8,801 bases of DNA from Candidatus Peregrinibacteria bacterium (GCA_016235915.1 JACRIC010000102.1:1-8801); one strand, 5' to 3'; shown: positions 1-6,824, counted from the stretch's first letter. A program made the numbers and translations. The notes: generated from the sequence alone by a model not told the origin.

Positions 1-160
1 CAAGTCGACTTTCAAGAGTCGCCACCTACTCGGTCTTTTTCTGCTCCGATTTCCGAAGTTCAACAATTCGCATTTTCACGGGTTTGACATAAAAAATCCA
101 TCCGGCAATGGCCACAGCAAGAAGAAAGAAACCAAATGTGCGAACTTTTTTGCGAGGCAT
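1..160 (-). pseudogene. PilO-like bitopic membrane protein, interrupted by an in-frame TAG and cut by the window edge
   Basis: Reading leftward from the ATG at 160, the frame gives 44 residues: a basic start (MPRKKVRTF), one hydrophobic membrane segment at about residues 9-25, then a charged stretch that begins a coiled coil. TAG follows at 28-26. Past the TAG the same frame stays open to the window edge and reads VATLESRL, which continues a plausible coiled coil, so the natural protein probably ran on. A GAG codon there would restore it by one base change. The gene starts 7 bp after the PilN-like gene, in the order usual for PilN-PilO, the inner-membrane pair that aligns the type IV pilus machine. 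Possible explanations are a real nonsense mutation, a sequencing error, or a short genuine 44-residue protein. The PilO assignment rests on topology and position only. Confidence 0.5.
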
Positions 161-167
161 AGAAAAA

Positions 168-728
168 TTATTTACGAGATACCTTGGTGGTCACGGGTTC
201 TCTGTAATCGAGAAACATATGAAAAGTAACCACCGCGCTTCCGTCTTCCGCCAATCCTGTCGAAAGCACGGGAACAAAAACATTTTCAAAAGAATCACTG
301 CTCGAGAAGGTTGTAATAAAATTCGCGGCATGATCATACGAATCGGTCACAGCGGAAACCGTCAAATTCCCGAGATCCGTGCCGGCATAAGACAGGTAGG
401 AAACATTATCAGGAGTAAGAAGATGCATATCAGAAATCACTTTGTGCCATGAAACAGATTGTTCATCCACAAGAACGGAGGCTTTGCCCGCCAAATAGAC
501 GCTTTCCGAATACTGCATTTTGGAAATTTTCTGCTCCGTTTCGGAAATTTTGGTATTCAAAACCTCAACATTTCGTTGTTCACCGATCTTCAGAACAGTA
601 AAATATGCCGCATTCCCCATGACAAAAAAAAGCGCGAGCACAATAAAAAGCTGAAAAAATCCAAAAAAACCAACGTTTTCCACATCCATATCAGATAAGG
701 AGCCTTCTTGTAACAGAGTGTCTTCCAT
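168..728 (-). CDS. PilN-like type IV pilus assembly protein
   Basis: This is a 186-residue bitopic membrane protein. It has a short acidic cytoplasmic tail (residues 1-20), one strongly hydrophobic segment (about 21-46, rich in F, L and V), a coiled-coil-like stretch (about 48-75) and an extracytoplasmic domain of mixed strands and helices. That topology and size fit PilN, an inner-membrane alignment protein of type IV pilus and type II secretion machines, which would act with PilM and PilO. Sequence conservation in this family is low, so the call rests on architecture and on a second small bitopic protein 7 bp downstream. No pilM precedes it: the gene begins its transcription unit and is divergent from the RNHCP gene, with only about 20 bp between the ATGs if the upstream start of that gene is used. 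No Shine-Dalgarno sequence precedes its ATG. Confidence 0.55.
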   Translation of the reverse strand: MEDTLLQEGSLSDMDVENVGFFGFFQLFIVLALFFVMGNAAYFTVLKIGEQRNVEVLNTKISETEQKISKMQYSESVYLAGKASVLVDEQSVSWHKVISDMHLLTPDNVSYLSYAGTDLGNLTVSAVTDSYDHAANFITTFSSSDSFENVFVPVLSTGLAEDGSAVVTFHMFLDYREPVTTKVSRK

Positions 729-741
729 AGAAAAATGGGTA

Positions 742-750
742 TGGTAATAT
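742..750 (+). promoter_or_regulatory. Possible extended -10 promoter for the RNHCP gene
   Basis: TGG followed by TAATAT at 742-750 has the form of an extended -10 element in the gap between the divergent genes. No convincing -35 is seen. If it is real, transcription would start near 757, and the RNHCP protein would have to start at the ATG at 803 rather than at 749. Confidence 0.25.
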
Positions 751-1090
751 GTTTAAGGAAAGCAATTCTACTGCAATCAATGAAAATGTCAAGCAAGAAA
801 ATATGATCCACAAAAACGAAGCCTTCATCTGCAAAAATTGTAACTTGCCGGTGAAAAAACACCCCTCAAGCTGTCGAAACCACTGTCCTCATTGTCTTTT
901 TTCGCTTCATGTTGACAAGGAAGTCCCCGGTGACCGAAAGAACCCGTGCCACGGACTCATGTGTCCGATCAGCCTCGATCATAGCGGGAAAAAGGGATTT
1001 ATCATCATTCACCAGTGCGAAAAATGCCGCGCAAAAACGCTCAACAAAGCCGCACCGGATGTTGACGTGATAGCCATGATTCGTATATAA
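749..1090 (+). CDS. RNHCP-domain zinc-ribbon protein
   Basis: This 113-residue protein carries the motif that names the RNHCP family: residues 42-49 read CRNHCPHC. More metal-ligand-type cysteines lie at C28/C31, C67, C72 and C90/C93, giving several CxxC-style pairs that should bind zinc. A conserved-looking segment (PGDRKNPCHGLMCPI, 60-74) follows. The family has no established function. Small zinc ribbons of this kind often bind nucleic acid, but that is inference. The first 18 residues are polar and unconserved-looking, and the in-frame ATG at 803 (MIHKNEAFIC) is a credible alternative start. The stop lies 10 bp before tilS, so the two are probably cotranscribed. Confidence 0.85.
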   Translation: MFKESNSTAINENVKQENMIHKNEAFICKNCNLPVKKHPSSCRNHCPHCLFSLHVDKEVPGDRKNPCHGLMCPISLDHSGKKGFIIIHQCEKCRAKTLNKAAPDVDVIAMIRI

Positions 1091-1100
1091 CCTCCATACG

Positions 1101-2147
1101 ATGATATCCGAACTCGAAAAAAACCTCTCTCCATTCATTCAAAAAGGACAAACTCTCATTGTCGGTTTTTCAGGAGGACCTGATTCCGTATTTCTTCTCT
1201 TCGCTTTGGAAAAACTGCAAAAACATCTCGGCATTCACCTCATTGCGGCACATCTCAATCATAAACTTCGCGGAAAAGAAAGCATGAAAGATGCTGTTTT
1301 CGCTCAAAAATTCTGCAAAAAACTCAACATTCCTTTTGAAATACAAACACTCGACATCAAGCGCATTGCAAAAAAACACAAAAAAAATCTCGAAGAATGT
1401 GGACGAGAGTATCGTTACGCCTTTTTTCGCGAATTGAAAAAAAAGCATAAAGCAACATGGATCGTCACTGCGCATCATCTCGACGACAATATTGAAACCG
1501 TACTGCTCAATTTTGCACGCGGCTGTGGAATAAATGGAATTTCAGGAATGAACATCCGAAACAGAGATATTCTGCGCCCTTTGCTCACCATTCCAAAAAA
1601 CCGCATCCTCGATTTTCTCGAAAAAAACACTCTTGAATATCGGGAAGATTCCACCAATATGAACAAAAAATTTATTCGAAATTTTGCGAGACTGGAAATC
1701 GTCCCGCTCCTTCGCAAACTCAATCCCGCCTTTGACGATGTTTTCATCAGAAATTGGACCTATTTTCAAGAATTAAAAAATTTCATGGAAACCCTCGCGG
1801 ATACTGTCATTGCAAGGAGCAAGTACAACGAGCGACGAAGCAATCTCATTGCGCGTGCTTCTCATCAGAAATCTCTGTCCATCACAATAACAACTTCCGC
1901 CTTCCACATCCTTCCTGCTTTCCTCCAAGGAGAAATCCTTAAAAAAATCCACACGATGATCCACGGGTCCACGCAATCTCTTTCAAAAACAGCAATGGAT
2001 CAAGTCATAGAGCTTCTCAAAAACGCAAAAACCGGAAAAATGAAAACCTTTGGCGGTGTCACGGCACTCATACACTCCGATCACATCGAATTTTTCAAAA
2101 AAAACCTCAAAAAAATTCCACGCCACGCTCGCCTCGCAATATTATAA
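1101..2147 (+). CDS. tilS: tRNA(Ile)-lysidine synthetase TilS
   Basis: TilS ligates lysine to C34 of the CAU-anticodon tRNA-Ile, using ATP, so that the tRNA reads AUA instead of AUG. It is essential in nearly all bacteria. The N-type ATP pyrophosphatase P-loop SGGPDS is at residues 24-29, followed by AAHLNHKLRGKES (49-61) and the second motif TAHHLDDNIET (123-133). The FARGCGINGISGM segment (138-150) and the RNxxR-type stretch near 193-197 fit the catalytic domain. At 348 residues it is shorter than E. coli TilS (about 430) and has only a small region after the central helical domain. The stretch at about 236-252 (VIARS...NLIAR) is encoded by a REP-like palindrome (listed separately) and lies in the linker between the two domains. 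No Shine-Dalgarno sequence precedes the ATG. Confidence 0.95.
   Translation: MISELEKNLSPFIQKGQTLIVGFSGGPDSVFLLFALEKLQKHLGIHLIAAHLNHKLRGKESMKDAVFAQKFCKKLNIPFEIQTLDIKRIAKKHKKNLEECGREYRYAFFRELKKKHKATWIVTAHHLDDNIETVLLNFARGCGINGISGMNIRNRDILRPLLTIPKNRILDFLEKNTLEYREDSTNMNKKFIRNFARLEIVPLLRKLNPAFDDVFIRNWTYFQELKNFMETLADTVIARSKYNERRSNLIARASHQKSLSITITTSAFHILPAFLQGEILKKIHTMIHGSTQSLSKTAMDQVIELLKNAKTGKMKTFGGVTALIHSDHIEFFKKNLKKIPRHARLAIL
1806..1852 (+). repeat. REP-like palindrome inside tilS
   Basis: This stretch has the layout of the widespread short bacterial palindrome that begins CATTGC-AGGAGC and ends GCGACGAAGCAATC. ATTGC at 1809-1813 pairs with GCAAT at 1840-1844, and GGAGC and GAGCGACGAAG lie between them. 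The heptamer TCATTGC occurs at 1807-1813 and again at 1846-1852, a spacing of 39 bases or 13 codons, so the encoded peptide repeats as VIAR (236-239) and LIAR (249-252). The reading frame passes through without a stop. Membership of the family is judged from memory of its consensus. Confidence 0.65.
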
Positions 2148-2159
2148 AAATCATACAAA

Positions 2160-2189
2160 CTTGAATTTTCAAGCACAAACCTCTACACT
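2160..2189 (+). promoter_or_regulatory. Candidate ftsH promoter with overlapping palindrome
   Basis: TTGAAT (2161-2166) and TACACT (2184-2189) are separated by 17 bp, with four of six consensus bases in each hexamer. The predicted start would be near 2196, about 30 bp before the ftsH ATG. The -35 lies within a perfect 14-bp palindrome, CTTGAATTTTCAAG (2160-2173), which could be an operator or a chance feature of AT-rich DNA. Confidence 0.35.
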
Positions 2190-2224
2190 GCTTTATGCTC
2201 TTTCTTTAAATAATTTCCGAAAAT

Positions 2225-4066
2225 ATGGCACATAAAAAAATGACTGAAAAAAAACCATCGAACCTTTTCTATCTCGGAATCGCGGCCATCGTTCTCACCG
2301 CATTGTACATTTTCTTTGGCACGCAAGAAGCGCCGGCGGAAAAAGTTAATCTCACCACTTTTCAAGACGCCGTAAAAAACGAACAAATAAAGTCGGTGGA
2401 AGTGAAAGGAAATAAAATTTTCTTTACTCTGGAAAAAGGCGAAAAAAAATTCGCCATAAAAGAATCGGACGATACCATAACCGATATTCTCTCTTCGATT
2501 CCTCAAGAAAAAAGAGACAAGCTCGAGATCGAGATCACGGACACGGAAGGAAGCAGTATGTGGATAAACATTCTCGCAAACCTCATTCCCGTTCTGCTCA
2601 TCGTCGGATTTTTCATTTTTCTTTTTCGACAAGCGCAAAATTCCAATAATCAGGCGCTGTCTTTCGGAAAAAGCGGAGCGCGACTACAAGAAAAAGACAG
2701 CAAAAAAAATACATTCGCTGATGTTGCCGGCGCCAAAGAAGCGAAAGAAGAACTCATTGAAATCGTTGATTTCCTAAAAAATCCATTGAAATACACGTCC
2801 ATCGGCGCAAAAATCCCAAAAGGCGTCCTGCTCATAGGGCCTCCCGGATGCGGAAAAACCCTCCTCGCGCGAGCGGTGGCGGGAGAAGCCGATGTCCCCT
2901 TCTTTAATATATCCGGCTCGGAATTCGTGGAAATGTTTGTAGGAGTTGGGGCAAGCCGGGTCCGTGATCTCTTCAAAAAAGCCAAACGCAATGCTCCATG
3001 TATCGTCTTTATTGATGAAATAGATGCGGTGGGTCGCCAACGCGGCGCAGGGCTCGGAGGAGGACACGACGAACGCGAACAAACGCTCAATCAAATCCTT
3101 ACGGAAATGGACGGTTTTGAAAAAGATACAAATATCATCGTCATGGCGGCAACCAACCGACCGGACGTTCTCGATCCAGCATTGCTCCGACCGGGGCGCT
3201 TTGATCGAAGAATTGTTGTGGATATTCCGGATATTGCCGAGCGCACGGAAATTCTCAAAGTCCATACTCGAGGAAAACCGCTCGATAAAAATGTCGATCT
3301 TACCAACATCGGCCGTCAAACTCCCGGATTCTCTGGAGCCGATTTAGAAAATCTGCTCAACGAAGCCACTATTCTCACGGCCAAAAAAAATCAAAAAACC
3401 GTTACCCATGAAAACATTGAACAATCCATTGAAAAAGTGATGATGGGACCGGAACGAAAATCGCGAGTGCTTTCCAAAAAAGAAAAAGAAATCACGGCAT
3501 TTCACGAGGTGGGACATGCGCTCGTGGCACATAAACTTCCGAACTGCGATCCCGTCCATAAAATTTCTATCGTATCGAGAGGCATGGCGCTCGGCGCCAC
3601 GTGGACGATACCGGAAGAAGACAAACACCTCTATTCCAAAAGCAAATTCGAAGATGAACTCTGCTCTCTGCTCGGAGGACACATCGCGGAAAAACTTATC
3701 TTTGGAGAGGTGACGACCGGCGCTTCAAATGATCTTGAAAGAGCATCAAAAATAGCAAGAAAAATGGTGACGGAATATGGAATGAGCACACTCGGTCCAA
3801 TTATTTACGGAGAACGAAGTCATGAAATTTTCCTCGGACGCGACTTCATGCATTCAAAAAATTATTCGGAAGAAATGGCCGCGAAAATCGATCAAGAAAT
3901 AAAAACCATCATTTCAACCGCATACGGACGAACCGAAGATATTTTGAAAAAAAATCTGGAAAAACTTCGCGAAATCACACAATCTCTCCTTAAAAAAGAA
4001 ACGCTGTCACGGAAAGAATTTCTGGAATTTTTTGAAAAGACGCACGGAGCGAAGCGCAGTGCGTAG
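2225..4066 (+). CDS. ftsH: ATP-dependent zinc metalloprotease FtsH
   Basis: FtsH is a hexameric membrane-anchored AAA+ protease that degrades misfolded membrane proteins and short-lived regulators. Domain order is complete over 613 residues: first membrane helix (about 14-32), extracytoplasmic domain, second membrane helix (about 112-135), Walker A GPPGCGKT (205-212), Walker B VFIDEID (261-267), second region of homology with [18 protein letters not shown] (311-328), and zinc site HEVGH (427-431). A downstream SNDLERAS segment should supply the third zinc ligand. The length is typical. The last residues (THGAKRSA) and the TAG stop are encoded by a 25-bp repeat also found after rnpB, so the natural C-terminus has probably been changed. 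ATG at 2240 (MTEKK) is a possible alternative start. Hsp20 follows 29 bp downstream, probably in the same transcript. Confidence 0.97.
   Translation: MAHKKMTEKKPSNLFYLGIAAIVLTALYIFFGTQEAPAEKVNLTTFQDAVKNEQIKSVEVKGNKIFFTLEKGEKKFAIKESDDTITDILSSIPQEKRDKLEIEITDTEGSSMWINILANLIPVLLIVGFFIFLFRQAQNSNNQALSFGKSGARLQEKDSKKNTFADVAGAKEAKEELIEIVDFLKNPLKYTSIGAKIPKGVLLIGPPGCGKTLLARAVAGEADVPFFNISGSEFVEMFVGVGASRVRDLFKKAKRNAPCIVFIDEIDAVGRQRGAGLGGGHDEREQTLNQILTEMDGFEKDTNIIVMAATNRPDVLDPALLRPGRFDRRIVVDIPDIAERTEILKVHTRGKPLDKNVDLTNIGRQTPGFSGADLENLLNEATILTAKKNQKTVTHENIEQSIEKVMMGPERKSRVLSKKEKEITAFHEVGHALVAHKLPNCDPVHKISIVSRGMALGATWTIPEEDKHLYSKSKFEDELCSLLGGHIAEKLIFGEVTTGASNDLERASKIARKMVTEYGMSTLGPIIYGERSHEIFLGRDFMHSKNYSEEMAAKIDQEIKTIISTAYGRTEDILKKNLEKLREITQSLLKKETLSRKEFLEFFEKTHGAKRSA
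4040..4064 (+). repeat. 25-bp inverted-end repeat, copy 1 (3' end of ftsH)
   Basis: This 25-bp sequence begins ACGCAC and ends GTGCGT, so its ends form a 6-bp inverted repeat around GGAGCGAAGCG. It matches 6682-6706 at 23 of 25 positions. It encodes the last residues of FtsH, whose TAG stop begins immediately at its end (4064-4066). The following AGGATGAC (4065-4072) resembles the tail of other GAAGGATGAC-type bacterial palindromes. Confidence 0.75.
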
Positions 4067-4095
4067 GATGACCTAAAAAACATAATAACCCATAC

Positions 4096-4548
4096 ATGCC
4101 CACCAAAATCGGCATCGGCCCACTCAAAAAGGCAAAAACTCGCACGGAAGCGGAAGCCGCCACCGCACAATTTTTACAACGGTCACTGGAAATAACCGAC
4201 CCAGAATCTCTTCCTGAAAATGAAGGACAATTATCCGTAGATGTGTGCCAAACACACGACTCTTTGATCATCACGGCGCCAATCGCCGGAGTGACTGCCA
4301 CCGACATCGATATTACCGTAAACGCTGATACCATAACCATTCGCGGCAAACGTTCCCAACCCGAAAATACGCATCCGGAAAACTTTCTCACGCAGGAATG
4401 TTTCTGGGGAAATTTTTCCCGAACCATCATTCTACCACAAGATGTTGATACGAAAAAAATTCGCGCCAATTTCAAAAAAGGCATTCTCATCATACGAATT
4501 CCACGGACACAATCACGAAATGGACAAACTATCAAAATCCAAACGTGA
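4096..4548 (+). CDS. Small heat-shock protein, Hsp20 / alpha-crystallin family
   Basis: This is a 150-residue ATP-independent holdase chaperone. A variable N-terminal arm (1-43) precedes an alpha-crystallin domain (about 44-137). Typical landmarks are GQLSVDVCQT (44-53), IITAPIAGVTATDIDI (58-73), TITIRGKR (79-86), the CFWGNFSRTIILP strand region (102-114) and the GILIIRIP strand (129-136). The C-terminal IKI (146-148) is a good match to the I-x-I anchor motif used in oligomer assembly. Small heat-shock proteins hold unfolding proteins until other chaperones or proteases deal with them, so its place 29 bp after ftsH makes sense. No CIRCE element or other heat-shock operator is visible in the short gap, and read-through from ftsH seems likely. 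Confidence 0.93.
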   Translation: MPTKIGIGPLKKAKTRTEAEAATAQFLQRSLEITDPESLPENEGQLSVDVCQTHDSLIITAPIAGVTATDIDITVNADTITIRGKRSQPENTHPENFLTQECFWGNFSRTIILPQDVDTKKIRANFKKGILIIRIPRTQSRNGQTIKIQT

Positions 4549-4601
4549 CAGCTGGAAATCGATTCAAAATGACATTTTTTTAATATATTTCTCAATAAAA
4601 A

Positions 4602-5489
4602 ATGCGCGCCACCTCCACAAAATCTCGCATCAGAAAAGCCGTATTTCCCGCCGCCGGTTTTGGCACACGATTTTTGCCGGTCACCAAAGCCCAGCCCAAA
4701 GAAATGCTCCCGATCGTGGACAAACCCGTCATTCAATATCTCGTTGAAGAAGCGGTCGCTTCCGGAATCGAAGAAATTATCATCGTAACCGGTCGAGGAA
4801 AACGCGCCATCGAGGATCATTTTGACCATTCCTTTGAACTGGAACACAATCTCGTTGAAAAAGGAAAAACCGGACTCCTCAAAGAAGTCAGACATATTTC
4901 GGATATGGCGAAATTCATATACGTGAGACAGCCTTTACCGCTTGGCGACGGCCACGCGATTCTGTGCGCCAAAGAAATCATTGGAAACGAACCGTTTGCC
5001 GTGCTCTTTGGCGATGATCTCATACGCGGAAAAAAACCGGCGCTCAAACAACTTATTGAAATATTTGAAAAGAAAAAAGGAAGTGTGATGGCGCTTGAAA
5101 AAATCGACAAAAAAAATTCCGAACAATACGGGATGGTGGATATTTTGGAAAAAAACGGAAAACTCACGACAATAAAAAATCTTGTAGAAAAACCACAGCC
5201 AGAAAATGCTCCGTCCAATCTCGCCATTATCGGGAAATACGTGCTCACTCCTGAAATTATTCCGATACTTGAAAAAATAAAACCGGGAAAAGACGGGGAA
5301 ATCAGACTCATTCAGGCTCTTCAGGAACTTCTCAAACAACAAAACATTTATGGGTATGAAGTGGAAGGTGTCCGATATGATACGGGATCGAAATTTGGAT
5401 TTCTCAAAGCGACCATCGACTTTGCTCTCGAAAGAAAAGACCTCGGACATACTCTCCGAAGCTACTTGCGCGGGCTTGATTTGTCATAA
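4602..5489 (+). CDS. galU: UTP-glucose-1-phosphate uridylyltransferase GalU
   Basis: GalU makes UDP-glucose from UTP and glucose-1-phosphate, the activated sugar for surface polysaccharides and glycolipids. The nucleotide-binding signature lies near the N-terminus: PAAGFGTRFLPVTKAQPKEM (residues 16-35), then LPIVDKPVIQYLVEEA. The metal-binding aspartates are in LFGDDLIR (D138-D139), VEKPQPENAPSNLAIIGKY marks the sugar-binding region, and GEIRLIQAL is the family's late motif. At 295 residues it has the normal length. It is preceded by 53 bp of AT-rich sequence without a convincing promoter or Shine-Dalgarno sequence. The sugar-phosphate transferase downstream of rnpB is a plausible functional partner in surface glycan synthesis. 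Confidence 0.95.
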   Translation: MRATSTKSRIRKAVFPAAGFGTRFLPVTKAQPKEMLPIVDKPVIQYLVEEAVASGIEEIIIVTGRGKRAIEDHFDHSFELEHNLVEKGKTGLLKEVRHISDMAKFIYVRQPLPLGDGHAILCAKEIIGNEPFAVLFGDDLIRGKKPALKQLIEIFEKKKGSVMALEKIDKKNSEQYGMVDILEKNGKLTTIKNLVEKPQPENAPSNLAIIGKYVLTPEIIPILEKIKPGKDGEIRLIQALQELLKQQNIYGYEVEGVRYDTGSKFGFLKATIDFALERKDLGHTLRSYLRGLDLS

Positions 5490-5504
5490 ATCTTCAGCTA
5501 TAAT
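5476..5504 (+). promoter_or_regulatory. Sigma70-type promoter of the TPR gene
   Basis: TTGATT (5476-5481), a 17-bp spacer and a perfect TATAAT (5499-5504) form a clear promoter that overlaps the last codons of galU. Transcription would start near 5511, leaving a leader of about 24 bases that contains no Shine-Dalgarno sequence. Confidence 0.7.
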
Positions 5505-5534
5505 TATGAGATACCACAAAACAAACACCAAAAC

Positions 5535-6131
5535 ATGGAAACCCGGCACCAAGATCTTATTCTCAAAGCCGATCAGGAGAAGCTGAAGGGCAACCATCGC
5601 GAAGCCATTCAAATTTGTGAAAAAATACTGGGCGATGACCTGAAATGTCTCGAGGCCTTTGAAGAAATCGGCGACAACTATCTTTCTTTGAAAGAATACG
5701 AAAAAGCAGAAAAAGCTCTGCTCCAAGCGCTCGTCATGAATCCGATGAGCGCGAATGCCAATTATCTTCTCGGATTCGTCTATTCGTCCTTGGCGCAGTG
5801 GAAAAAATCGATATCTCACTTGGAAAAAGCAGACGATATTCAACGAAATCACCCAGAAATCCTCCGATGTCTCGGATGGTCAATTTTTCATGGAGGACAG
5901 AGAAAAAAAGGCATTATTCTGCTCGAGCGTTCACTTCACCTCGCGCCAAACGATTGTCTCATTCTGTGCGATTTGGGAGTATGCTATCTCAATGATCGAA
6001 ATTTCGACCGATCCATCAATCTTTTTTCCAAAGCATTGCAAATGGAACCGGACAATTCCAAAGCAAAAGAATGTCTGGATACCGCGGAATTTTTCAAGAG
6101 GGAATATTTGAAGTTGAAGGAGAGGCGATAA
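5535..6131 (+). CDS. Tetratricopeptide-repeat protein
   Basis: This 198-residue soluble protein consists almost entirely of helical 34-residue repeats, about five in number (roughly residues 5-36, 37-70, 71-104, 105-138 and 139-172), with a charged C-terminal helix. Typical repeat signatures are AFEEIGDNYLSLKEYEKAEK (41-60), ANYLLGFVYSSLAQWKKSI and LGVCYLNDRNFDRSINLF, followed by ALQMEPDN. There is no signal peptide or membrane segment, so it is probably a cytoplasmic scaffold for protein contacts. The partner cannot be told from the sequence. It has its own strong promoter and a terminator just after the stop, so it is a single-gene unit unrelated by transcription to galU or rnpB. Confidence 0.88.
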   Translation: METRHQDLILKADQEKLKGNHREAIQICEKILGDDLKCLEAFEEIGDNYLSLKEYEKAEKALLQALVMNPMSANANYLLGFVYSSLAQWKKSISHLEKADDIQRNHPEILRCLGWSIFHGGQRKKGIILLERSLHLAPNDCLILCDLGVCYLNDRNFDRSINLFSKALQMEPDNSKAKECLDTAEFFKREYLKLKERR

Positions 6132-6154
6132 AAATGAAAAAATTTGAACAATTC

Positions 6155-6184
6155 AAAAACCTTTACACACAAAGGTTTTTTATT
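6155..6184 (+). terminator. Rho-independent terminator of the TPR gene
   Basis: AAAAACCTTT (6155-6164) and AAAGGTTTTT (6171-6180) form a perfect 10-bp stem with a 6-base loop, ending in a T-rich run through 6184. It lies 24 bp after the TPR stop. The stem is weak in G+C, so it may be only partly efficient. It overlaps the rnpB promoter. Confidence 0.65.
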
Positions 6185-6191
6185 GTACATT
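6162..6191 (+). promoter_or_regulatory. rnpB: Promoter of rnpB
   Basis: TTTACA (6162-6167, five of six consensus bases), an 18-bp spacer and TACATT (6186-6191, four of six) place the transcription start near 6198. That agrees with the 5' side of helix P1 of the RNase P RNA at 6197. The -35 lies in the loop and left arm of the upstream terminator hairpin. Confidence 0.55.
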
Positions 6192-6196
6192 CATGG

Positions 6197-6681
6197 AGCC
6201 TTAAAAATCCTGAGTGATCGCCCCGCGTCTCAAAAGACATGGGGAGGAAAGTCCGAACTGCTTAAGAACAGGGCAACGGGTAACGCCCGCCGGCCGGCCA
6301 GAAAAAGCACCTGCCTAATGTCCGGCAAGGGAAAGTGCCACAGAGACTACTTACACTGATGCCAAATCGCGTTTACCACCTTCGGGTGATTATCGCGTTT
6401 GAAACATCGGCCAAAGGTGAAAAGTCGTCCGGTGTCCAAAAACTCCTAAAAAGAGTTCTCGGGCTTCAGACGAGACCTGACGGCAACGTCAGGCATCCGG
6501 CAAACCCTGCCTGCCGCAAGGTGAACATCCAAATATTGGGATATCCGGCGTTCTTACCGGCCAATACCGTTCACCGCTTCACGCCCCCAGTAATGGAAGG
6601 CGGAGAGAGATGATCACGCCCCGAAAACGCGTCAAAGCGCTGAAGGGAACAGAATTCGGCTTATGAAGGACTTTTAAGGCT
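6197..6681 (+). ncRNA. rnpB: RNase P catalytic RNA (type A-like)
   Basis: This RNA removes 5' leaders from precursor tRNAs with the RnpA protein. The ends pair as helix P1: AGCCTTAAAAATCC (6197-6210) with GGACTTTTAAGGCT (6668-6681), one mismatch in 14. Conserved cores are in the right order: GGGGAGGAAAGTCCGAAC near 6241, GGGTAACGCCC, AAAGTGCCACAGAGAC near 6332, GGCAAACCCTGCC near 6499, GAGATGATCACGCC near 6606 and ACAGAATTCGGCTTAT near 6649. A UUCG-capped hairpin lies at 6377-6388. At about 485 nt it is longer than usual. The region that normally carries the GGGUAGG loop for the tRNA CCA end looks changed (see findings). The 3' end abuts a 25-bp repeat, and no ordinary terminator is obvious. 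Confidence 0.96.
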
Positions 6682-6742
6682 ACGCACGGAGCAAAGCGGA
6701 GTGCGTCTTCTCTTCCTGAAAAAAGAGAAAAGACACTCCGCT
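6682..6742 (+). repeat. 25-bp repeat, copy 2, running into a long hairpin after rnpB
   Basis: The 25 bp at 6682-6706 match 4040-4064 with two differences. From 6695 the sequence also forms a longer hairpin: 6695-6714 against 6723-6742 pairs at 17 of 20 positions around an 8-base loop, starting AGCGGAGTG and ending CACTCCGCT. It begins directly after the last base of RNase P helix P1. It may serve as the rnpB 3' end or terminator, although the nearest T-run (6760-6766) is 17 bases further on. Confidence 0.7.
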
Positions 6743-6764
6743 GTTCCTCGTAACTAGAATTTTT

Positions 6765-6793
6765 TTGACACGCAATTCTTCTTTTTGTCTAAA
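6765..6793 (+). promoter_or_regulatory. Promoter of the sugar transferase gene
   Basis: A perfect TTGACA (6765-6770) is followed, after 17 bp, by TCTAAA (6788-6793, four of six consensus bases). Transcription would start near 6800, giving a leader of about 68 bases that contains the REP-like hairpin at 6825-6851. AGAATT (6756-6761) and AATTCT (6774-6779) flank the -35 as a short inverted repeat of unknown meaning. Confidence 0.5.
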
Positions 6794-6824
6794 AAAAATG
6801 CTATTTTCGCAGTAAAGAACATTG

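Noticed and set aside
1754..1942. Alternative-frame ORF over tilS with a CHCKEQ...ATKQSHCA peptide
   Set aside because: This kind of peptide is the known spurious translation of REP-like palindromes. The frame lies within tilS, which has clear catalytic motifs.
4081..4086. CATAAT as a -10 for hsp20
   Set aside because: There is no -35 at a suitable distance, and the start would leave a leader of only about three bases.
4569..4588. ATGACA plus the TAATATATT region as a galU promoter
   Set aside because: The spacing between the -35-like and -10-like hexamers is far too short, and no other pairing with a 16-18 bp spacer is convincing.
3990..4895. Long minus-strand ORF of 301 codons
   Set aside because: It is a shadow of ftsH, hsp20 and galU, all of which have clear domain motifs on the plus strand. 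Its translation is rich in serine, phenylalanine and cysteine, as shadows usually are.
6335..6613. Plus-strand ORF of 92 codons (279 bases with its stop)
   Set aside because: It lies within the RNase P RNA, whose conserved cores explain the sequence.
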